A program made the position numbers and the translations under genes. This document shows, in pieces, positions 44,882-53,289 of a stretch of 64,000 bases of DNA. Each line of letters starts with the position of its first letter. The first letter of the stretch is position 1. This DNA is from Pedobacter zeaxanthinifaciens (GTDB lineage: Bacteria > Bacteroidota > Bacteroidia > Sphingobacteriales > Sphingobacteriaceae): contig NZ_QMHP01000001.1 of the NCBI RefSeq assembly GCF_003313335.1, positions 62,001 to 126,000 of the forward strand. Reading direction: 5' to 3'. A model generated the notes under the pieces. The model did no database searches. It was given only the letters and a program-made list of their open reading frames with translations, and was not told the DNA's origin.

Positions 44882-45018
44882 TTTTTTGTTTTTATAAGTT
44901 ATTTGTTTGCTATTGATAGTTAGTTACTTATGTTGCTTGTGTGTTGAGTTTTTATACGTTTGTAGAATAAAAATGAGCGTTTAAATAACTTGAGGTTTTT
45001 GAGTTGTTGATAATAAAA

Positions 45019-45050
45019 TTTGTAATTCAACACAAAATATCAAACCTTCG
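45019..45050 (+). promoter_or_regulatory. Candidate promoter of the MazG-like gene
   Basis: An exact TTTG -33 (45019-45022), a 20-base spacer and a weak -7 (AACCTTCG, 45043-45050), 18 bases before the ATG. Confidence 0.3.
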
Positions 45051-45067
45051 CATCTTTATTATAAATT

Positions 45068-45532
45068 ATGGAAGATTTAAAAGCGCTAAGCCAAGTAGCC
45101 GAATTTCATCAAACTTTTAAACATCCTATAGTTGTTGAAGCAGCTATTCCTTCTAAACAACGGAGTAAATTAAGGATAGATCTTATTGCTGAGGAGCTAA
45201 AAGAATTACAGGAAGCCGTAGATAATGATGATTTGGTAGAAGTTGCTGATGCACTTTGTGATTTGCAATACGTATTGGCAGGAGCAGTATTGGAGTTTGG
45301 TTTAGGCAACAAATTTAAAGCGCTGTTTGATGAGGTGCATCGTTCTAATATGAGTAAAGCCTGTAAAACAGTTGAAGAGGCCGAACAAACTATCGCTTAT
45401 TACAAACAAAAAGATAATGTTGACGCTTATTATAAAGAAATTGAAGGGCTGTTTTTAGTGTATCGCAAGGGTGATGATAAAACTCTTAAGTCAATTAATT
45501 ATTCGCCAGCTGATATAAAAGGCTTATTGTAA
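45068..45532 (+). CDS. MazG/HisE-like nucleoside triphosphate pyrophosphohydrolase
   Basis: 154 residues, mainly helical. The metal-binding pattern of the all-alpha NTP pyrophosphatases is visible around 38-66: EELKELQEA, then VEVADALCDLQYVL (EExxE...ExxD). These enzymes cleave NTPs or phosphoribosyl-ATP-like substrates to the monophosphate; the true substrate is unknown. The MaoC-like gene starts 19 bases later, so they probably form an operon. Confidence 0.83.
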   Translation: MEDLKALSQVAEFHQTFKHPIVVEAAIPSKQRSKLRIDLIAEELKELQEAVDNDDLVEVADALCDLQYVLAGAVLEFGLGNKFKALFDEVHRSNMSKACKTVEEAEQTIAYYKQKDNVDAYYKEIEGLFLVYRKGDDKTLKSINYSPADIKGLL

Positions 45533-45551
45533 CATTATAACCAAATATTTT

Positions 45552-46013
45552 ATGATTAATATTAGTAGCCACGATGAGTTTGCCGCTTACTTGGGTAAAG
45601 AACTAGGCATTTCTCCATGGTATAAAATTGAACAGGAACAAATCAATAAATTTGCTGATGCAACGTTGGATCACCAATGGATTCACACTAACCCTGAAAA
45701 AGCAGCAACCGACAGCCCATTTAAAAAAACAATTGCTCATGGCTACCTAACCTTATCTTTGGTACCTTACTTATGGCAACAAATTGCAAAAATTAGCAAT
45801 TTAAAAATGGAAATTAACTACGGCATTGATGGATTGAAATTTGCCCAAGCAGTAACGGTAGATAGCCAAATAAGATTGAAGGCGAGTTTAAAATCCATTG
45901 TGAATTTAAGAGGCGTTACTAAAGCCTGTATTGCAATGGTATTAGAAATTGAAGGAGAAGCTAAACCGGCATTTACTGGCGACGTATTATTTCTCTACCA
46001 TTTCGATAATTAA
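45552..46013 (+). CDS. MaoC-like (R)-specific enoyl-CoA hydratase
   Basis: 153 residues of hot-dog fold. The hydratase motif is present: FADATLDHQWIHTNPEKA with the catalytic Asp and His, and TIAHGYLTLSLVPYL after it. It would hydrate enoyl-CoA to 3-hydroxyacyl-CoA of the R form; the acyl chain is not known. It ends before a strong terminator. Confidence 0.88.
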   Translation: MINISSHDEFAAYLGKELGISPWYKIEQEQINKFADATLDHQWIHTNPEKAATDSPFKKTIAHGYLTLSLVPYLWQQIAKISNLKMEINYGIDGLKFAQAVTVDSQIRLKASLKSIVNLRGVTKACIAMVLEIEGEAKPAFTGDVLFLYHFDN

Positions 46014-46034
46014 AAATATTCAATTAATAACCCG

Positions 46035-46069
46035 AAATAGCCGATGTCACACTATCGGCTATTTTTTTT
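46035..46069 (+). terminator. Intrinsic terminator after the MaoC-like gene
   Basis: Stem AAATAGCCGAT / ATCGGCTATTT with an eight-base loop, followed by a long T-run. It separates the MaoC gene from the 7TM fusion gene. Confidence 0.9.
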
Positions 46070-46137
46070 ATATTTAACCTTGCCAAATAACTTTATGCCG
46101 GCTATTTAGCTGATGCTTAACTGTGAAAACTTAATCC

Positions 46138-48054
46138 ATGCTGCTCCGATTTATAACTAGCTTGTTGTGCTTGTTTTGTTTTATTGCTGTTAAAAGCCAA
46201 ACTCCAGTTACTTTTAATAAGGACAGTTACGAACATATTTTTAAGAATAAAGAGGTTGTAGCTTTAGAAGACAGTACTGGTAAATTAAGTTTTGATGTGA
46301 TTTCCAGTAAAGCCTATCAAGATAAGTTTGTTCCCAACATCGACTATTATCCAAAAAACTACAACCGTAACGCCGCTTATTGGTACAGGATAAAGGTGAA
46401 CTTTGAGGATAACTTGGACAAATCCTGCATCATCGAGTTTTTTGATCAGGTAACTGACTATATTGATGCTTACTTTCCCGATACTAATGGGAACTATGTA
46501 CACGCCAATTCCGGTGCTGATCTGCCATTTAAACAGCGCTTATTTCAACATAAGAATTTTGAATTTTTAATAAAGAACACGCAAAAAGGAGATTATTACT
46601 ATTATTTTAGGGTAAAATCCAAAGATAAAGTAAATGTAATTATCGTTTTTAGGACAATTGAGCGCTTTATCCAATACGGCTTAACCGAGTATTTAACTTA
46701 TGGGCTGTTTTATGGAATGATTTTCATTTTCAGCTTTCATAATCTATTAATGTACTTGGCTGTACGTCGCCGCCAGTACCTTTACTATATTTTATACATA
46801 TTAAGTGTTGGCCTATACGAAGTTTCTATTGATGGCATAGCCTACCAATATTTGTGGCCTCAGCATCCAGTATGGAATGAGTATGCCTACGGTATCGCGT
46901 TGTTTTGCATCAGTTCTTTCGCCATGATTTTTACCAAAGAGCTGCTACATGTTAAACAAAAAGCACCAGTATTTTTCAAGTTAATTAATATCACACTGCT
47001 TTTGCGTTTAGTGTTTTTCCTAGCTTGTTTATGCTATAATCCGGACTGGTTTAAATTCAAGTTTATTGAGTTTATTCCACTTTCAATTGGTTTTATTACG
47101 GGTATTTATATCCTTTGGAAAAAGAAATACCGACCAGCCCGTTTTTTTGTAGTAGGATATTCGTTCTTATTTTTAGGTTTTATCATCAAAATTGTACACA
47201 TTTTGGGCTATGCTAGGCATATTCCGGGTGCTTTGGGCTATTATAGCTTGAGTTTTGGCTTTCTTTTAGAGATGATTTTCCTATCCTTTGCCATTGGCGA
47301 CCAAGTCAGGATTTTGAAACGGAAAAAGGAAAATGCACAAAAACAAATTATCAAACAAATGCAGCTTAATGCAGAGATGAAAGATAATTTGAATAAACAA
47401 TTGGAGGCGAAAGTTGAACAGCGCACTAAAGAAGTTAAGCAGCAGGCAGTAGCTTTAATGGAGCAAAATGAAACTATTGAAAAGCAGAATGACGAGTTGT
47501 TACAGAAAAACGAACTATTGCAGCATCAGGCGGAAGAAATTTCGAGAATGAACCTGCTATTGGAGAAAGACAACATCAACCTTAAAACTGATATTGAGAA
47601 AGTTACCAATGCCCGAGTTAACGCAACCGAGCTTGATTTTGATGAGTTTAGTCAAAAATATCCCGATAAGGAGTCGTGCTATAAGTTTTTGGCAGAAATT
47701 AAATGGGAGCGTGGCTACGCTTGTTTAAAGTGCGGCAATACCAATTATTGCAACGGTAAAGTGCCTTATAACAGGCGCTGTACCAAATGCGCCTACGAAG
47801 AATCGGTGCTGCATGCAACAATTTTCGAAAATAACCGAATTCCAATTAATAAGGCCTTTTATTTGGTGTACTTGATGTACCATTCCAAAGGTGCTATTTC
47901 ATCACACAAGCTATCTGAGAAGCTAGGTATTAGGCAAAGTACCTGCTGGGCTTATGCCGTAAAGGTTAAAAAAGTGATGGACGAAAGAAAAAAGGACTTA
48001 AAAGGAACGGGAAAATCTGGCTGGAGCAAGTTAGTGCTTGAAAAAAATAGCTAA
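46138..48054 (+). CDS. 7TM membrane receptor fused to an IS1595-type transposase DNA-binding region
   Basis: 638 residues in one unbroken frame. A signal peptide (1-20) is followed by a periplasmic 7TMR-DISMED2-like domain (about 25-175). Seven helices follow at about 183-203, 213-233, 250-270, 283-303, 308-327, 335-355 and 367-387, as in 7TMR-DISM receptors. A long coiled coil (395-490) leads into a region like the N-terminus of IS1595/ISXO2 transposases: FSQKYPDKESCYKFLAEIKW, a zinc ribbon with C529-x2-C532 and C548-x2-C551, ATIFENNRIPINKAFYLVY, and a helical HSKGAISSHKLSEKLGIRQ segment. The catalytic DDE domain is missing; the protein ends soon after. It may be a membrane-bound transcription factor. 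It lies upstream of two SusCD pairs on the same strand. Confidence 0.82.
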   Translation: MLLRFITSLLCLFCFIAVKSQTPVTFNKDSYEHIFKNKEVVALEDSTGKLSFDVISSKAYQDKFVPNIDYYPKNYNRNAAYWYRIKVNFEDNLDKSCIIEFFDQVTDYIDAYFPDTNGNYVHANSGADLPFKQRLFQHKNFEFLIKNTQKGDYYYYFRVKSKDKVNVIIVFRTIERFIQYGLTEYLTYGLFYGMIFIFSFHNLLMYLAVRRRQYLYYILYILSVGLYEVSIDGIAYQYLWPQHPVWNEYAYGIALFCISSFAMIFTKELLHVKQKAPVFFKLINITLLLRLVFFLACLCYNPDWFKFKFIEFIPLSIGFITGIYILWKKKYRPARFFVVGYSFLFLGFIIKIVHILGYARHIPGALGYYSLSFGFLLEMIFLSFAIGDQVRILKRKKENAQKQIIKQMQLNAEMKDNLNKQLEAKVEQRTKEVKQQAVALMEQNETIEKQNDELLQKNELLQHQAEEISRMNLLLEKDNINLKTDIEKVTNARVNATELDFDEFSQKYPDKESCYKFLAEIKWERGYACLKCGNTNYCNGKVPYNRRCTKCAYEESVLHATIFENNRIPINKAFYLVYLMYHSKGAISSHKLSEKLGIRQSTCWAYAVKVKKVMDERKKDLKGTGKSGWSKLVLEKNS

Positions 48055-48075
48055 AAGAGCATAAAAGTCCATTTT

Positions 48076-48091
48076 TCGCAAACGTTTTCGT
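48076..48091. promoter_or_regulatory. LacI/PurR-like operator, copy 1
   Basis: TCGCAAACGTTTTCGT: a near-palindrome with the AAACGTTT centre of LacI-family operators. It differs at one of 16 positions from the copy at 62174-62189. It lies 22 bases after the 7TM gene and about 250 bases before the SusC ATG. Confidence 0.55.
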
Positions 48092-48258
48092 ATTTTTTTT
48101 CATCTAATTTTTGGTGTGTTCAAAGCGTATCAGCTTTACTAACTATTTGCATTGCATGATGCATTAAATCAGTTAGTTATCACTTTTTGATATTGAGATT
48201 TAAGCGTATTAAAATTTAAATAATACCTTAATTATCAGTTAATTACATGTTTTTATTT

Positions 48259-48291
48259 CTTGCAAATGAGTAGCTAACTGCTCTATATTTA
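48259..48291 (+). promoter_or_regulatory. Candidate promoter of the second SusC gene
   Basis: CTTG (48259-48262) and TATATTTA (48284-48291) resemble TTTG and TAnnTTTG with one mismatch each and a 21-base spacer. The -7 ends 48 bases before the ATG. Confidence 0.35.
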
Positions 48292-48339
48292 CGATGTCAA
48301 ACTAATTGACATATAACCAATAAAAGCCAAATTAACTGT

Positions 48340-51300
48340 ATGAGTAAAATTCTATCAAAAAGGATTTTGCAGAAGATGATGTTTACACTATTCTGGTGTA
48401 TCATTCTGCAATTAGATGCTTCGGCGGTTACTTTTAAAGGAAGCAACGCTGTTGCGGCCCCAAGTAAATCTCGTCTAACGTTTTCTAAAACTAAAAAACC
48501 ATTATTATTCGCCGACATTAAAGGAGTTGTAGTTGACACAAAAGGCTATCCGCTTCCTGGCGTTGGTGTTAAAGTAAAGGGAACAAAAAATGCCATTTCA
48601 ACTGATGCTGACGGTAAGTTTTCGTTAAAAAATGTAGATCCAGAAGCAGTTTTAGTATTTACCAGTATTGGTTACAAGGAGCAAGAAATTGCTTTGAAAG
48701 GCCGCACAAGTTTGCAAGTTACCTTAGAAGAAGATGCAAAAGGCTTAGACGAAATCATTGTTGTTGGATACGGAACGCAGAAAAAAGCTAGCGTAACAGC
48801 TGCTATTTCTCAAATTGGTTCTGAAGAAATACTAAAATCTCCAACTCCAAACCCTACTAATAGTTTAATTGGAAGGCTGCCAGGTTTGGTAGCGGTACAA
48901 ACCAGCGGTCAGCCCGGAGCAGATGCCTCAACAATTAGAATTAGAGGTATTGCTACGTTAAATTCAGCTTCTGCATCGGCTATTGTAGTGGTAGATGGAA
49001 TTGAGCGACCGAGCTTTGCAGATGTTGATCCTAATGAAATAGAAACCGTATCAATTCTGAAAGATGCAGCTTCTACAGCCATTTATGGTTTAAAAGGTGC
49101 AAACGGTGTAATTGTAATCACTACCAAATCAGGAAAAGTTGGAAAACCAAAAGTAACCTACACAGGCAATTATGCAGCACAAACTTATACCGGTTTGGCC
49201 GTTGGCTTGCCAGCTTTGGAAAATGCACAATTGTTAAACCGAGCTTACTTAAATGATGGAAAAGCAGCTCCTTTTTCGGCTGATGCCATCCAAAAATTTG
49301 CAGATAAATCAGATCCCATTGGCTATCCTGATGTGCAATGGTTTGACTACCTCACCAGAAAATACTACTCACAAACACAGCATAATATCAATATCAACGG
49401 TGGTACTAAAATCGCAAAGTATTTTGTATCAGCTGGATATTCTTTTCAAGATGGTATTTTCAAAAAATTTGATTCGCCGTATGGCATCAATACCGTTCCA
49501 AACTATAATAGATACAACTTCAGGTCAAATATCGATTTAAGCTTGAGCAAGGATTTAACGGTAGGAATTAAGCTTGGCGGAAGGTTCGCTAACCGTTACC
49601 AACCTTCAGGTTTATTGTCATCTTCTGCGTTCTCATATGATACCATAGAAGGGATGATTTCGCGTATTTTACAGGTTCCTGCATATGCCTATCCGGTAAC
49701 TTTGCCCGATGGTAGAATCACTGCCAATCCGAACATTGGTACTAATATCTGGAATCCATATGCTATTTTAACTAGATATGGTACGCGTAACGATAACATT
49801 AATACTATTGAGAGCACTTTTAACCTCGATTATAACCTAGGGTTTGTCACCAAAGGTTTAACTTTCAAAGCTATTTTTGGCTATGATTCTTACTATAACA
49901 ACGTAGAAAGAAGAAATGCCAATTGGGCTGCCTGGGTTTTTAATCCTGTGACCAGAGAAGCAACGCTTTCTACCGATACAAGGAATAGGGATGAACCTTT
50001 AGGTGCAGTTCAGGACGGTGGCGTAACCTCCGGCAGTACCAATATGAATATTCAAACTTCATTTAACTACGGACGTACTTTCGGCAAGCATAATGTTAAC
50101 GGGATGATACTAGGTAGGAGAGAACTGATTAGAACGGTTGGTGCATCTGCTTTTACTGCACCTCCAAGGGCAGCACAAGGTATTGCGGCAAGGTTTTTTT
50201 ACGAGTATGATAACAGGTACATCGTAGAAGTTAACGGGACTTACAATGGTTCTGAAAATTTTGCTCCAGGCTTGAGGTACGGACTTTTCCCATCAGTTTC
50301 TGCTGGATGGACGTTAACAAACGAACCATTCTTTAAAAAGAACAATATTTTAAGTTATTTCAAACTTAGAGGTAGTTACGGTTTGGTTGGAAACGACAGG
50401 ATTTCTGACCAAAGGTTCCTTTTCTTGACATCTTACACTGCTAATACCTCAACACCGTTTGGAAATCCACTTTCCATTACCAATTATCCAACGCTATGGA
50501 TTGCGCCAACTGCTTTGGGTAACGATAAGGTAACTTGGGAAACTGGTTATAAACGCAATGTTGGTTTTGAAGCTAGGTTGTTTAAAGAGCATGTAAAACT
50601 AAACGTGGATTTATTTGATGAAAGAAGGAAAAACATCTTAACTGAAACTTTAAGTGGTCCAGATCTTTTTGGTCACCAATATCCTCGACTAAACGTAGGT
50701 GAAGTTTACAACAAAGGTTACGAGGTAGAGTTCGATTACCAAGCCACTGTTGGACAATTAACCCTTGGTTTGAACGCTCAAGTTGGTTATGCGAAAAATA
50801 GAATTGTAGAAAACGATGAACCTGATGGTTTACCAGACTATCAAGCTAGAAAAGGTAAAAGCGTAGGACAATTTATCGGATACAAAACCGATGGGTTTTA
50901 CACTTCAGCTGAAGATATTGCCAATTCTCCAAAACAGCAAGGTTTTACGCCTATACCTGGTGATTTGAAGATTAAGGATTTAGACGGCGATGGACTAATT
51001 ACTACCTTGGATCAAACTGCAATTGGCTATACTAACAACCCAGAATACGTGTATAGCTTTACTCCGAGGTTTTCCTACAAAGGTTTAACCCTTTCGGTAA
51101 TGTTCCAAGGTGCTGCACACGTAAGTTCAAATGTGATCTTATCTGAGCAAAATAACGGACAGCAAATGTATCCGTTCATGCTAGAATCGTGGACACCTGA
51201 AAACGCTGCTACCGCTACTTGGCCTGCACTACACTCTAGAGGTACTGCATCTTTAAACTACGCTTTAAATGATTTCACGTTACAAAATGCAGCCTATTTA

Positions 51301-51528
51301 AAAATTAGAAATGTGGAATTGGCTTATTCGTTACCAAAATCATGGTCTACAGCGCTAAAGCTTAGTAATATTAGGGTATTTGTTAACGGGCAAAACTTAT
51401 ACACGTGGACTAAATTTAAGATGTATCTAGATCCAGAGAACTTAAATGTTGTGAACCAAACGTTCCCGCTGCAGTCCCTATATCCATCATCCAGAGTTTA
51501 CAATTTTGGTTTAAACATTAACTTTTAA
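48340..51528 (+). CDS. SusC/RagA-family TonB-dependent transporter (glycan locus, first)
   Basis: 1062 residues. A signal segment lies in the first 30 residues (FTLFWCIILQLDASA). A CarboxypepD-reg-like domain (about 60-130: IKGVVVDTKGYPLPGVGVKV) precedes the plug, beginning IIVVGYGTQKKASVTAAIS, the standard SusC hallmark. The barrel fills the rest and ends RVYNFGLNINF. No STN domain is present. The partner SusD gene starts one base after the stop. In this setting the pair imports a glycan fragment. Confidence 0.95.
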   Translation: MSKILSKRILQKMMFTLFWCIILQLDASAVTFKGSNAVAAPSKSRLTFSKTKKPLLFADIKGVVVDTKGYPLPGVGVKVKGTKNAISTDADGKFSLKNVDPEAVLVFTSIGYKEQEIALKGRTSLQVTLEEDAKGLDEIIVVGYGTQKKASVTAAISQIGSEEILKSPTPNPTNSLIGRLPGLVAVQTSGQPGADASTIRIRGIATLNSASASAIVVVDGIERPSFADVDPNEIETVSILKDAASTAIYGLKGANGVIVITTKSGKVGKPKVTYTGNYAAQTYTGLAVGLPALENAQLLNRAYLNDGKAAPFSADAIQKFADKSDPIGYPDVQWFDYLTRKYYSQTQHNININGGTKIAKYFVSAGYSFQDGIFKKFDSPYGINTVPNYNRYNFRSNIDLSLSKDLTVGIKLGGRFANRYQPSGLLSSSAFSYDTIEGMISRILQVPAYAYPVTLPDGRITANPNIGTNIWNPYAILTRYGTRNDNINTIESTFNLDYNLGFVTKGLTFKAIFGYDSYYNNVERRNANWAAWVFNPVTREATLSTDTRNRDEPLGAVQDGGVTSGSTNMNIQTSFNYGRTFGKHNVNGMILGRRELIRTVGASAFTAPPRAAQGIAARFFYEYDNRYIVEVNGTYNGSENFAPGLRYGLFPSVSAGWTLTNEPFFKKNNILSYFKLRGSYGLVGNDRISDQRFLFLTSYTANTSTPFGNPLSITNYPTLWIAPTALGNDKVTWETGYKRNVGFEARLFKEHVKLNVDLFDERRKNILTETLSGPDLFGHQYPRLNVGEVYNKGYEVEFDYQATVGQLTLGLNAQVGYAKNRIVENDEPDGLPDYQARKGKSVGQFIGYKTDGFYTSAEDIANSPKQQGFTPIPGDLKIKDLDGDGLITTLDQTAIGYTNNPEYVYSFTPRFSYKGLTLSVMFQGAAHVSSNVILSEQNNGQQMYPFMLESWTPENAATATWPALHSRGTASLNYALNDFTLQNAAYLKIRNVELAYSLPKSWSTALKLSNIRVFVNGQNLYTWTKFKMYLDPENLNVVNQTFPLQSLYPSSRVYNFGLNINF

Positions 51529-51529
51529 A

Positions 51530-53251
51530 ATGATGAAAAAATATATCAAACCTATCATAGTTTTTTCCATTATCGTTGGCTTAACTTCTTGTAAAAAGAA
51601 TTTCTTAGAGCGTACTCCAGGAGTAGCCATCAGCGAAGATGATATCTTTTCTAATCCGGCATTAGCCGCCAGATATGCAGACGATGCTTACAACTATCTA
51701 ATCAATAAATATGTGAGATTTAACGACCACCGTGGTTGCGTGGCGCAAGCTTCTGATGAGGCCGTGTCTGGTAACTCCGAAGGTACGGTAACCTCATTAA
51801 ACCGCGGTTTATATCACGAACACGCTACCATGGCCTCCCTAAATGATATTGGTGACATTTGGAAAAGAATGTATATGGGCATTGCGGTAGCTAATAAGAT
51901 GTTAGCTAATATTTCTAAAGTACCGCCATCACCAAATGCAACGGTTCCTATTTTCGATCCAAAACGTGTGGAAGGCGAGATGAGATTTGTACGTGCTCTA
52001 TCTTATTTCGAATTAACGAAAAGATTTGGAGGCGTTCCAATCGTAGATAAAGTGTATGGTGTTAATGATGACATTAACCTGCCAAGAAACACTTTTCAAG
52101 AGGTAACAAACTTCATTTTAAGTGATTTAGATATTGCGGTTACAAAATTGGGTACCGATGCAGATTATGGAGCTTCAAACTACGGACGCCCAACAATTGG
52201 TGCTGCACAGGCATTAAAAGCAAGAGTGTTATTATATGCGGCAAGCCCGTTAAATAACCCATCAAGTGATAAAAATAAATGGAAAGCAGCTGCTGATGCC
52301 GCCTTAGTGTTAATGGATGGTCGTTATGCTTTACAGGCTACTTATGAGGATATCCTTAATGTGCCCAATTCTCCAGAGTATATCATGATCAGAATCAAAG
52401 GCAATACGCCTTTAGCTGGCGAAATGATGCAGGATTTTTCTATGTCACCAGGCTCAGGTGGTGCGCAAGGTCAAATGAACCCAACGCAAAACCATGTCGA
52501 TATGTACGAAATGGCCAACGGAAAGCCAATTACTGATCCAACTTCTGGTTACAATCCAGCTAACCCATACGTAGGCAGGGAACCTCGTTTTTATGCCAAT
52601 ATCATTTACAACGATATGCCTTGGCAAGGTCGCAGAATCGAAATGTGGTCGCAAATTACAGGTACTGGAACAGTTTACGGCAAAGATTGGGATCCTAGAA
52701 ATATTACCTACACGGCCACAAGATACTATTGCAAAAAATACTGGCCAGAAGTATACAGGACTGTTGGCGGCAGCACTACGTTGTTGAACTACATTTATTT
52801 CCGTTATGCAGAGGTATTACTAAATTATGCAGAAGCGCAAAACGAATACCTTGCCGCACCAGACGCAAGTGTGTACAATGCTTTGGTAGCCATCCGTCAA
52901 AGGGCAGGTATAACTAAAGGAAGCGGTATTTACGGCTACGGTTTAAAAGATAACATGACAACCGCAGAAATGCGTGAAGTAATTAGACACGAACGTGCCA
53001 TTGAACTTGCTTTTGAAGATCACCGTTGGTATGATATTATGCGTTGGAAAATTGGTGCAACTACCATTGGGGTTCCAATGAAAGGGGTTGATGTGGTAAA
53101 AAATGCCAATGGTACTTTTACTTACAACTTCATTACGTTGGGCAATAACTTCCAAAAAACTTGGACCGAAAAGCAGAATCTGTATCCAATTCCTAGAACA
53201 GAGATTTTCAAAAGTAAAGGTGTGCTTACCCAAAACCCAGGTTGGGAGTAG
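51530..53251 (+). CDS. SusD/RagB-family lipoprotein (glycan locus, first)
   Basis: 573 residues. The lipoprotein Cys is at 21 (VGLTSC). SusD family signatures include RAlSYFELTKRFGGVPIV, LPRNTFQEVTNFILSDL, ALKARVLLYAASPLNNP and the end RHERAIELAFEDHRWYDIMRWK and LYPIPRTEI. It binds the glycan and caps the SusC channel encoded one base upstream. The second SusCD pair begins 38 bases after it. Confidence 0.95.
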   Translation: MMKKYIKPIIVFSIIVGLTSCKKNFLERTPGVAISEDDIFSNPALAARYADDAYNYLINKYVRFNDHRGCVAQASDEAVSGNSEGTVTSLNRGLYHEHATMASLNDIGDIWKRMYMGIAVANKMLANISKVPPSPNATVPIFDPKRVEGEMRFVRALSYFELTKRFGGVPIVDKVYGVNDDINLPRNTFQEVTNFILSDLDIAVTKLGTDADYGASNYGRPTIGAAQALKARVLLYAASPLNNPSSDKNKWKAAADAALVLMDGRYALQATYEDILNVPNSPEYIMIRIKGNTPLAGEMMQDFSMSPGSGGAQGQMNPTQNHVDMYEMANGKPITDPTSGYNPANPYVGREPRFYANIIYNDMPWQGRRIEMWSQITGTGTVYGKDWDPRNITYTATRYYCKKYWPEVYRTVGGSTTLLNYIYFRYAEVLLNYAEAQNEYLAAPDASVYNALVAIRQRAGITKGSGIYGYGLKDNMTTAEMREVIRHERAIELAFEDHRWYDIMRWKIGATTIGVPMKGVDVVKNANGTFTYNFITLGNNFQKTWTEKQNLYPIPRTEIFKSKGVLTQNPGWE

Positions 53252-53289
53252 CAGTTCATTAAATTTTACGCAAAAGATTTTATTCGATC

